Shown in pieces: positions 1 to 6,056 of a DNA stretch of 10,148 bases. A program made the position numbers and the translations under genes. Within the stretch, counting starts at the first letter, position 1; each line of letters begins with the position of its first letter. Location: the NCBI GenBank assembly GCA_002403115.1, contig DHHE01000018.1, forward strand, positions 1 to 10,148, written 5' to 3'. The notes below the pieces were generated by a model. The model did not search any database, was not told the origin of the DNA, and was given only the letters and a program-made list of their open reading frames with translations. The stretch comes from a bacterium UBP2_UBA4780. Its GTDB lineage: Bacteria > Edwardsbacteria > AC1 > EtOH8.

Positions 1-74
1 TAATACTACTTGGACTTACCCACTAAAAACTCAGAAGAACCTTACTATGTTTAGCCCTGCGCCCCCGGCCTGCA

Positions 75-143
75 CTGAGCGGCTCGACTGAGCGTTCGAC
101 CGAGCTCACGCCGAGGTCTCGCCGAAGTCTTGCCGAAGTGCGC
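75..143. repeat. degenerate 11-13 nt tandem repeat, six units
   Basis: Six consecutive units begin with CYGAG or CCGAA and mostly end in CG, CGA or TTG: 75-87, 88-99, 100-110, 111-121, 122-132 and 133-143. The last four units are 11 nt each; the first two are 13 and 12 nt. Units are imperfect (for example ccgaggtctcg, then ccgaagtcttg). The stretch does not look coding and lies next to the palindromic modules at 146-240, so it may be part of the same intergenic repeat block. Confidence 0.6.
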
Positions 144-145
144 CT

Positions 146-253
146 CCCTTCGCATGCCGTATGCATGTCATACTCAGGGCATGCTTTCGCCCTTTCGGAG
201 TTTACCCTGAGCATTGCCCCATGCCCTACGCCGAAGGGCAGTCAGAAAGGGCG
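146..253. repeat. palindromic intergenic repeat block, copy A
   Basis: This is a nest of inverted repeats. GCATGCC at 152-158 pairs with GGCATGC at 178-184 and encloses GTATG/CATAC. CGCCCTTTC at 188-196 pairs with GAAAGGGCG at 245-253. TGCCCT/AGGGCA forms a 6-bp hairpin at 222-240. Two modules recur at 4505-4640 in the other order: module 1 (146-189; 161-182 matches 4579-4600 at 19 of 22 positions with no gap) and module 2 (204-240, accctgagc to gaaggg). It resembles REP-like dispersed elements. With the tandem repeat at 75-143 it fills most of the gene-free left end. I see nothing recognisable in 1-74. Confidence 0.65.
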
Positions 254-254
254 G

Positions 255-289
255 AATGATTCTCCTGAGCCAAGGGGATAATCATTTTT
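255..289 (+). terminator. hairpin with T-run abutting the 3' end of purS
   Basis: AATGATT (255-261) pairs with AATCATT (280-286), and TCC (263-265) pairs with GGA (276-278) after a single mismatch, leaving a 10-nt loop. Five T residues follow on the plus strand (285-289), so as an intrinsic terminator it would stop plus-strand transcription entering from the left. Read on the minus strand it lies immediately after the purS stop and lacks a U-tract. There it could instead protect the 3' end of the operon mRNA. No plus-strand gene is visible upstream in this window. Confidence 0.4.
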
Positions 290-540
290 CATTTATCCGC
301 GAAAAGCTGGAAGCTGTAGGCCTCAATCACCGGGTTGGAGAGCACCTCCCGGCACATCCTCTCCACCTGCGGCCGGACCGCCTCCGGCTCGGTCCCCTGG
401 AACGTCACCTGGATCAGCTTGCCGAACCTGACGTCGGCCACCGACCCGAAGCCCAGCGATTCCATGGAGCGCCTGAGGGTGGCCCCCTGGGGGTCGAGAA
501 CTCCCGGCTTCAGGGTTACGTGGATTTCTGCCCGGATCAC
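289..540 (-). CDS. purS: phosphoribosylformylglycinamidine synthase subunit PurS
   Basis: PurS is the small subunit that bridges PurQ (glutaminase) and the large PurL in the cytoplasmic complex converting FGAR to FGAM, the fourth step of purine synthesis. The 83-residue protein has the usual PurS length and pattern: an N-terminal beta strand ending KPGVLDPQG, then a helix, the strand VADVRFGKLIQVTF, and a C-terminal segment NPVIEAYSF. The start is GTG at 538-540, overlapping the TGA of pssA (GTGA), with GGAGG at 548-552 seven nt upstream. It is the last gene of the purB-to-purS run. No purQ or purL follows in the remaining 288 nt on the left, which is unusual because these genes are commonly adjacent. 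Identification is firm from sequence pattern and size. Confidence 0.94.
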   Translation of the reverse strand: MIRAEIHVTLKPGVLDPQGATLRRSMESLGFGSVADVRFGKLIQVTFQGTEPEAVRPQVERMCREVLSNPVIEAYSFQLFADK

Positions 541-1295
541 TTCGGTACCTCCGTTTTCTTGTTCTTCTCCCTCAGCCGGCGGCCGGATCTCAGCAAGGCT
601 GATGCCGGGGGACGCAGCAGTCCGTAGAGGATGTAGCCCGCGGCCAGCGGGAACAGGACGTACTGGGGCCGCATGATGATGCCGATGACCACCAGCAGCA
701 GGGCCAGGTAGGCCAGGTAGGAACGGAAGCTCTTGGCCGTCAGCTTGGGCAGGGGCGGATACTCGATGCGGCTGATCATCAACAGCGACAGCAGCACCAG
801 GAACAACGGGGCCAGCCCGGGGAACAGCAGTCCATCCCCCACCCTGAAGCAGAAGATGACGTACCCGGCCACCGCCCCCCCGGCGGCCGGCACCGGCAGG
901 CCGGAGAAGGCGCCCTTCTCCAAAAGATTTTTCTGGGAGACGTTGAAGCGGGCCAGGCGGATGACGCCGGCGGCCGTGAAGCAGAAGGCGGCCAGGACTC
1001 CAATCAGGCGCAGCTGGACCAGGGCCAGCTGGTGGATGATGAGGGCCGGGGCCATGACGAAGGAGATGGCGTCCGACAGGGAATCGAACTCCACCCCGAA
1101 GCGGCTGGTGTGGCCCGAGAGCCGGGCGGCCATTCCGTCCACCCCGTCGAACACGGCTGCCAGCACCACCAGCCAGGCGGCCGTCAGGTAGTTCCCCCGG
1201 GCGGCCTCCAGGATGGCCAGCATCCCGCAGAACAGGTTGCCGCTGGTGAAGACCGAGGGCAGGAAGGCCGGGGCCTTGAGCCTGGGCGGGGACAC
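537..1295 (-). CDS. pssA: CDP-diacylglycerol--serine O-phosphatidyltransferase (phosphatidylserine synthase)
   Basis: This integral membrane enzyme makes phosphatidylserine from CDP-diacylglycerol and L-serine, the substrate of the decarboxylase encoded just upstream. The CDP-alcohol phosphatidyltransferase signature DGxxAR(x8)GxxxDxxxD is complete: D53, G54, A57, R58, G67, D71 and D75, with an additional D50 before it. Several hydrophobic segments follow (roughly residues 79-110, 135-175 and 195-230), and the C-terminus is basic (RSGRRLREKNKK). The 252-residue length fits the Bacillus/archaeal-type PssA, not the phospholipase-D-like E. coli enzyme. The start is GTG at 1293-1295, one nt after the psd stop, with GGAGG at 1304-1308 eight nt upstream. 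Its stop overlaps the purS start, so psd, pssA and purS are probably translationally coupled. Confidence 0.94.
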   Translation of the reverse strand: MSPPRLKAPAFLPSVFTSGNLFCGMLAILEAARGNYLTAAWLVVLAAVFDGVDGMAARLSGHTSRFGVEFDSLSDAISFVMAPALIIHQLALVQLRLIGVLAAFCFTAAGVIRLARFNVSQKNLLEKGAFSGLPVPAAGGAVAGYVIFCFRVGDGLLFPGLAPLFLVLLSLLMISRIEYPPLPKLTAKSFRSYLAYLALLLVVIGIIMRPQYVLFPLAAGYILYGLLRPPASALLRSGRRLREKNKKTEVPK

Positions 1296-1296
1296 C

Positions 1297-1941
1297 CTAC
1301 CAGCCTCCGATGGCCGTCTCGCCGGCCCTGACCCGGTCCCCCACCCTGACCTCTATCCTGGCCTCCGTTGGGACCATCACGTCAAGCCTCGATCCCAGCT
1401 TGATGAGGCCCATTCGCTGCCCGGCCGCCACTTCATCTCCTATGTTTGGATGGCAGATGACCCTCCGGGCCAGGGCCCCGGCGATCTGCTTCACCAGCAC
1501 CCTGCCCCCGGCCGTCTCGATCCCCAGGTGCATCTGCTCGTTGTCCAGCGACGCCTTGTCCTTGTAAGCCGGCAGGAACTTTCCGGGATGGTACTGTTTA
1601 TAGGCGACCCGGCCGGCCACCGGCGCCCGGTTGACGTGGACGTCCAGCGGCGACATGAAGACGCTCACCTGCCTGGCCCGCCCTTTAATGAAGAACGGCT
1701 CGTCGACCTCGGCCACGACCACCACCCGGCCGTCGGCCGGGGATATGATAAGGCCCGCTCCCTCCGGGACCCGTCTCTCCGGGTCGCGGAAGAAGTACAG
1801 CAGGAAAAGGGCCACCAGCCCCGCGCCCAGTGCGATGTAAAGCGGAACCCTGTGCCGGAACGCCAGCCAGGCGGCCAGGCTCAGGGCCGCCAGGGCCGCG
1901 GCCGGCAGGATGTGGGTCAGTCCCTCGGGGGCCGGCCTCAA
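1297..1941 (-). CDS. psd: phosphatidylserine decarboxylase proenzyme
   Basis: This pyruvoyl enzyme decarboxylates phosphatidylserine to phosphatidylethanolamine at the inner membrane. The 214-residue form is the short class. A hydrophobic N-terminal segment (about 11-50) is followed by FFRDPER, then ISPADG with D70, then FMSPLDVHVNRAP with H102, and finally KLGSRLDV with G183-S184. Self-cleavage is expected between G183 and S184, leaving an N-terminal pyruvoyl on the small alpha chain; D70 and H102 match the self-cleavage triad of the family. The start is TTG at 1939-1941, overlapping the TGA of the upstream gene (TTGA). It is chosen because GGAGG at 1949-1953 sits seven nt upstream and the reading frame then begins directly at the hydrophobic anchor. 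It is co-transcribed with pssA. Confidence 0.95.
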   Translation of the reverse strand: MRPAPEGLTHILPAAALAALSLAAWLAFRHRVPLYIALGAGLVALFLLYFFRDPERRVPEGAGLIISPADGRVVVVAEVDEPFFIKGRARQVSVFMSPLDVHVNRAPVAGRVAYKQYHPGKFLPAYKDKASLDNEQMHLGIETAGGRVLVKQIAGALARRVICHPNIGDEVAAGQRMGLIKLGSRLDVMVPTEARIEVRVGDRVRAGETAIGGW

Positions 1942-3158
1942 GAGCCGTCCTCCGGGAACTGGCTGACGATGAGGTTGCCCCCCTTCTGCTGCCCCTCGGC
2001 CAGCAGCTTGAAGGCTCTATCCATCAGCGGCGGAATGGTGATGCCGTCGTCGGGGAAGGTCAGCACCGCGATGCTGACCGTGATCTGCTGGTGGGACAGC
2101 ATCTGGTCGCGGATGGCCGGGTCCTCGTTGATGATCTTGCGGATCTTCTCGGCGAACTGGACGGCCTGGGGCTTCTCGGTCTCCAGCAGGATCACCCCGA
2201 ACTTGTCCTCGTCCAGCCGGCAGGAGATGTCGATCTTGCGGACGTGCTCGGCCAGCAGGCCCCCCACCCTGACCAGCAGCTTGTCGGCGGCCACCGCCCC
2301 GTTGCTCTCGATGAACGACAGGTAGTTGTCCAGGTCCAGCAGGGCGAAGGACACCCGGTGGCCGAAGCGCCGGGCCCGGTTGACCTCGGTCACCGACCGG
2401 TCGTCGAAGAACCGCCGGTTGAAGAGCCCGGTCAGCCGGTCCTTGGTGGTCAGCTGGTCGAACAGCCGGGCGTTGTCCAGGGCCATCGATCCCAGGCTCT
2501 GGTAGATGAGGAGCAGGTCGCGCTCCTCCTTGGTCCGGCGCTGGATCCTGCCCGCCTCCACCACCCCCAGCAGCATGTCGTGCTGGATGAACGGTATGCA
2601 GAACACCGGGGATATCCCCTTCTCCCTGGTCTGCTCCAGCTTCTGCTTGACCAGGTTGCTCTCCAGCTGGAAGTCCTCCTTGGTCATGGTCACCCGCTTG
2701 GCCGCGGTATGGCCCACCTGGCCGTCGCCCAGCTTGACGATCAGGTTGTTGGCCACCTCGGGCGGTATGCCGATGGAGGCGAAGACCACCAGGTCCTGCC
2801 GGCCCTCGTTGTAGCGGAAGAAGGCCAGCTCCTCGGCGTCGAACAGCTGCTGGGCGATGCGGATCAGAAGGTGGGGAAGCTTCTCATGCTCCACCTTGCC
2901 CCCCAGGGTCCGGGCCAGCTCCAGCAGCACCATGAAAGCGTGGGAGCGCTCGTGGCTCTCCTTTTCAAGATTCGTCAGGGTGCACTTGAGGTTGGTGGCC
3001 ATCTCCTTGAGGCGCCGCTCCTCCAGCCGGAATCGGGCCGCCTCCTCCTCCCTGGCCTTTTTTTCCATCGCCAGCTTGGCCGCCTTGCCGCTGGTCACCA
3101 GGAAGGAGATGAAGAATATCGCCGCCGCCGCCGCGGATATTATGAAAAGCGTCGTCAT
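1938..3158 (-). CDS. membrane-anchored GAF protein with degenerate GGDEF domain; probable c-di-GMP receptor
   Basis: The 406-residue protein is built as a transmembrane helix (about 3-22), a charged coiled coil (about 28-70), a GAF-like sensory domain (about 75-235) and a GGDEF-family domain (about 238-400). The GGDEF fold is marked by D240-RLTGLFNRR and by DLDNY (275-279). The catalytic GGDEF motif reads DEDKF (316-320): both glycines and the glutamate are lost, so cyclase activity is unlikely. The inhibitory site RxxD is intact as R307-K-I-D310, exactly five residues before the motif, so c-di-GMP binding is plausible. This layout recalls PelD, which also has a GAF domain plus a degenerate GGDEF with RxxD. 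The start is ATG at 3158 with GGAGG at 3166-3170. It follows purB by 18 nt and overlaps psd by 4 nt. Its role in controlling lipid or purine synthesis is inferred only from position. Confidence 0.85.
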   Translation of the reverse strand: MTTLFIISAAAAAIFFISFLVTSGKAAKLAMEKKAREEEAARFRLEERRLKEMATNLKCTLTNLEKESHERSHAFMVLLELARTLGGKVEHEKLPHLLIRIAQQLFDAEELAFFRYNEGRQDLVVFASIGIPPEVANNLIVKLGDGQVGHTAAKRVTMTKEDFQLESNLVKQKLEQTREKGISPVFCIPFIQHDMLLGVVEAGRIQRRTKEERDLLLIYQSLGSMALDNARLFDQLTTKDRLTGLFNRRFFDDRSVTEVNRARRFGHRVSFALLDLDNYLSFIESNGAVAADKLLVRVGGLLAEHVRKIDISCRLDEDKFGVILLETEKPQAVQFAEKIRKIINEDPAIRDQMLSHQQITVSIAVLTFPDDGITIPPLMDRAFKLLAEGQQKGGNLIVSQFPEDGS

Positions 3159-3176
3159 GTCAGCGCCTCCGTTCGG

Positions 3177-4469
<1,293 letters not shown>

Positions 4470-4504
4470 ATTCTCAGAACTTGCTTGCTGGCTTGGTCGG
4501 GAAT

Positions 4505-4640
4505 GTCACCCTGAGCCTGGCTCACATGCCTCGCTGGCTGAAGGGTGACCCTGGTCGTCATCCCCTTCGCAAGCCGCCATGCATGTCCGCCTCAGGGCAT
4601 CGCTTCAGCTTGCCGGGCGGGGAGAAACCTCAGGATGACG
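4505..4640. repeat. palindromic intergenic repeat block, copy B
   Basis: Most of the 182-nt gap between the Crp/Fnr gene and purB is palindromic. GTCACCCT (4505-4512) pairs with AGGGTGAC (4542-4549), and CGTCATCC (4556-4563) pairs with GGATGACG (4633-4640). Module 2 (4508-4545, accctgagc to gaaggg) and module 1 (4563-4606, containing atgcatgt and ctcagggcat) correspond to 204-238 and 146-189 at the left end, but in the opposite order. The GTCAYCCTGAG ends are typical of small dispersed palindromes seen between genes in many bacterial genomes. In the mRNA it would fold into strong hairpins between the two genes and could attenuate read-through. Confidence 0.7.
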
Positions 4641-4651
4641 GGTGATGGGCC

Positions 4652-5299
4652 TCAGTTCCCGAACTTCTCCTTGAGGGTGATGAAGCGGAGGTACTCGTCG
4701 ATATTGGCCAGGCTGGGGATGACCAGCTTGCGGTCGGAGATCCTCACCAATTTGAGCTCCAGGAGCTTCTTGACGATCTCCTCCACCTTCGAGCCGTCGA
4801 TGCCCACCATGTCGCCCAGGGCGTTGTAGTCGTAGGGGAAGTCGACGATGATGCCGTCCGGGGTCTGGGCGCCGCGCTCGTTGGCCATGTTCACCAGCAG
4901 CGAGACCACCCGCCGCAGCTCGTCCCGGATCATCAGAAACTCCACCATCTTGTTGGTGTCCCGCAGCCTCCGGGCCATGGTCTCAAGGACGTACTCGATC
5001 ATGGGGTTGCTCTTGAGGTGCGACTTGAAGGCCTCGCGGTCGATGATCAGCAGCTTGACCTCCTCGGCGGCGCTGGCGGAGGCCGAGCGGGGGCTGCCGT
5101 CGATGACGGCCATCTCCCCGAAGAAGTCCCCCTCCTTGAGCACCGCCAGTGTCTTCTCCTGGCCGCCGGCGCTGCGGGTGATCTTGATCTTGCCGGAGCG
5201 GATGAGGAACATCTCTTTGCCGGGGTCTCCCTGCCTGAAGAGGACCTCTCCGGGCTTGAGCGCCTTTTCGAATTCCTGACCAGCCATCGCCTTGCTCAC
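4652..5299 (-). CDS. Crp/Fnr-family transcriptional regulator
   Basis: This is a cytoplasmic DNA-binding regulator of 215 residues. Residues 10-105 form a cyclic-nucleotide-binding beta roll (FLIRSGKIKI at 31-40). Its phosphate-binding cassette reads FGEMAVIDGSPRSASASA (60-77), with G61, E62, R71 and S72 in the positions that hold the ribose and phosphate in CRP, so a cyclic nucleotide ligand is plausible. A long dimerisation helix follows (about 99-140), then a winged helix with a recognition region near YNALGDMVGIDGSKVEEIV (158-176). The protein has no cysteine, which excludes an iron-sulfur FNR-type sensor. The start is uncertain: GTG at 5297-5299 is used here, while ATG at 5285-5287 would give 211 residues; neither has a good Shine-Dalgarno. 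It is transcribed divergently from the DUF3467 gene. Its targets cannot be read from the sequence. Confidence 0.92.
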   Translation of the reverse strand: MSKAMAGQEFEKALKPGEVLFRQGDPGKEMFLIRSGKIKITRSAGGQEKTLAVLKEGDFFGEMAVIDGSPRSASASAAEEVKLLIIDREAFKSHLKSNPMIEYVLETMARRLRDTNKMVEFLMIRDELRRVVSLLVNMANERGAQTPDGIIVDFPYDYNALGDMVGIDGSKVEEIVKKLLELKLVRISDRKLVIPSLANIDEYLRFITLKEKFGN

Positions 5300-5337
5300 T
5301 TGTATTCTTTATTGGACTGTTTACCGTCTATAAGGTT

Positions 5338-5366
5338 AGTATAGCACGAGTTGGGACGGATTTCAA
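5338..5366 (-). promoter_or_regulatory. sigma70-type promoter of the Crp/Fnr gene
   Basis: On the minus strand TTGAAA (5361-5366) is followed after exactly 17 nt by TATACT (5338-5343). Transcription would begin near 5331, giving a leader of about 30 nt to the GTG start. An 11-bp palindrome GGCAA-A-TTGCC (5367-5377) directly abuts the -35 box and could be an operator, but it is short enough to be chance. Confidence 0.7.
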
Positions 5367-5409
5367 GGCAAATTGCCGGCGGATGAGCGGCTTGATCTTT
5401 TGTCCGCGC

Positions 5410-5438
5410 TTGACATGTTTGTGAGGCTGGCATATAAT
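5410..5438 (+). promoter_or_regulatory. perfect consensus sigma70-type promoter of the DUF3467 gene
   Basis: TTGACA (5410-5415), a 17-nt spacer and TATAAT (5433-5438) match the bacterial housekeeping consensus at all twelve positions. Transcription should start near 5445, leaving a leader of about 36 nt before the ATG at 5481. The -35 box lies 43 nt from the -35 of the divergent Crp/Fnr promoter. This promoter also rules out the upstream in-frame start at 5373, which lies before it. Confidence 0.85.
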
Positions 5439-5480
5439 TATCGCTTAAAGGAACTCGCAAGCTTTAACGAGGACAATCAG

Positions 5481-5795
5481 ATGGAAAATATGCCCCAGCA
5501 GCTTAACATCGAGATCGGCGAGAAGGAGGCCGAGGGAGTCTACTCCAACCTGGCCTTCATCACCCACTCCCCCTCCGAGTTCATCATCGACTTCGCCCGG
5601 GTGCTGCCCGGCGTTCCCAAGGCCAAGGTACACGCCCGGGTGGTCACCACTCCCCAGCACGCCAAGATGCTGCTGATGGCGCTGGAGGACAACATCAAAA
5701 AATTCGAGACCCAATTCGGCGCCATCAAGGTGCCCGGCCCCGAGGAGAAGGCCATGGGCTTCAAGTTCGACGGGCAGCCGGCCCCCAAGAAGTAG
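5481..5795 (+). CDS. DUF3467 family small protein
   Basis: The 104-residue protein is soluble and acidic in its first half, and I recognise it as DUF3467, a widespread bacterial and archaeal family of unknown function. Family-like features are the opening QQLNIEIGEKEAEGVYSNLA, a strand-rich segment SPSEFIIDFARVLPG, and the stretch ARVVTTPQHAKMLLMALEDN followed by IKKFETQFG. The tail (PEEKAMGFKFDGQPAPKK) looks disordered. There is no signal peptide or membrane segment. The start ATG at 5481 is chosen because GAGGA at 5469-5473 sits seven nt upstream and a consensus promoter ends at 5438. It is the only plus-strand gene, monocistronic between its own promoter and terminator, and divergent from the Crp/Fnr regulator. 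The promoter suggests strong constitutive expression (inference). Confidence 0.88.
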   Translation: MENMPQQLNIEIGEKEAEGVYSNLAFITHSPSEFIIDFARVLPGVPKAKVHARVVTTPQHAKMLLMALEDNIKKFETQFGAIKVPGPEEKAMGFKFDGQPAPKK

Positions 5796-5812
5796 CCGTC
5801 CCGCCAACGGCG

Positions 5813-5849
5813 AAGGGGACGAAGCATCTGCTTCGCCCCCTTCTTTTAT
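5813..5849 (+). terminator. intrinsic terminator of the DUF3467 gene
   Basis: Arms of 14 nt (5813-5826 and 5829-5842) pair with one mismatch: AAGGGG-CGAAGCA against TGCTTCG-CCCCCTT. The plus strand then reads CTTTTAT (5843-5849). It begins 17 nt after the TAG stop at 5793-5795. On the minus strand the hairpin is not followed by a T-run, so it should act mainly on plus-strand transcripts. Confidence 0.85.
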
Positions 5850-5862
5850 CGGGAAAAACCGC

Positions 5863-5886
5863 CTTCGTGTCTTTGTGGCTTTGTGT
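5863..5886. repeat. three 8-nt tandem units CTTYGTGK
   Basis: The units cttcgtgt, ctttgtgg and ctttgtgt follow one another without gaps between the DUF3467 terminator and the tRNA gene. I see no gene here. The function is unknown; it could be a simple-sequence expansion or part of the tRNA downstream region. Confidence 0.5.
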
Positions 5887-5894
5887 GCGGAAAA

Positions 5895-5969
5895 TGGAGC
5901 GGGTGATGGGAATCGAACCCACAATATTCAGCTTGGGAAGCTGACGTTCTACCACTGAACTACACCCGC
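5895..5969 (-). tRNA. tRNA-Gly (anticodon CCC), CCA encoded
   Basis: On the minus strand a full cloverleaf can be drawn. The acceptor stem GCGGGTG/CACCCGC has seven perfect pairs, and the D arm is GTTC/GAAC. The anticodon stem is TCAGC/GCTGA with loop TTCCCAA (5933-5939), giving anticodon CCC (5935-5937) for codon GGG. The T arm GTGGG/CCCAT encloses TTCGATT. The discriminator is U73 (5898), and CCA is encoded at 5895-5897. It lies 61 nt downstream of waaF and probably has its own promoter at 6028-6056. No clear U-rich terminator follows on the minus strand. Confidence 0.96.
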
Positions 5970-5995
5970 TTACATTATGCCTTCACCCCGACTTG

Positions 5996-6016
5996 GCGGG
6001 TGGTGAACTACACCCG
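5996..6016 (-). pseudogene. tRNA-Gly-like remnant with internal deletion
   Basis: Plus-strand GCGGGTG (5996-6002) is identical to the tRNA 3' acceptor strand (5899-5905). TGAACTACACCCG (6004-6016) is identical to 5956-5968, the 5' end and start of the D arm. Only one base separates the two blocks, so the element looks like the tRNA gene with nearly everything between them removed. It folds as a 6-bp hairpin CGGGTG/CACCCG with an 8-nt loop. It lies in the leader between the tRNA promoter and the mature tRNA. Confidence 0.55.
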
Positions 6017-6027
6017 TCCGCGCCATT

Positions 6028-6056
6028 ATTTTATCGGATTTCAACCGGTTTGTCAA
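6028..6056 (-). promoter_or_regulatory. sigma70-type promoter for tRNA-Gly, inside the 3' end of waaF
   Basis: On the minus strand TTGACA (6051-6056) is followed after 17 nt by TAAAAT (6028-6033). The -35 box and spacer overlap the last codons of waaF (DKPVEIR) and the -10 box includes its TAA stop. Transcription would start near 6021, about 50 nt before the mature tRNA 5' end, so RNase P processing of a leader is expected. Confidence 0.7.

Noticed and set aside
75..143. The tandem units as a CRISPR array.
   Set aside because: Units are 11-13 nt with no spacers between them, and no cas gene is present.
23..214. A possible 63-residue minus-strand gene at the left end.
   Set aside because: It runs through the tandem and palindromic repeats, and its translation (many Arg, Ser and Glu repeats) shows no family resemblance. 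No convincing ribosome binding site was seen.
1938..3158. Annotation as an active diguanylate cyclase.
   Set aside because: The catalytic motif is DEDKF rather than GG(D/E)EF; the lost glycines and glutamate make catalysis unlikely.
4652..5299. Reading the regulator as an oxygen-sensing FNR.
   Set aside because: The protein contains no cysteine, so it cannot carry the FNR iron-sulfur cluster; the phosphate-binding cassette residues fit the CRP side of the family.
5373..5480. An upstream in-frame start that would add 36 residues to the DUF3467 protein.
   Set aside because: It lies before the consensus promoter. ATG at 5481 has a well-spaced GAGGA and begins where family similarity begins.
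5895..6016. The 13-nt repeat at the tRNA as an integrative-element attachment site.
   Set aside because: It duplicates the 5' end of the tRNA only 48 nt away, there is no integrase, and no foreign cargo lies between the copies.
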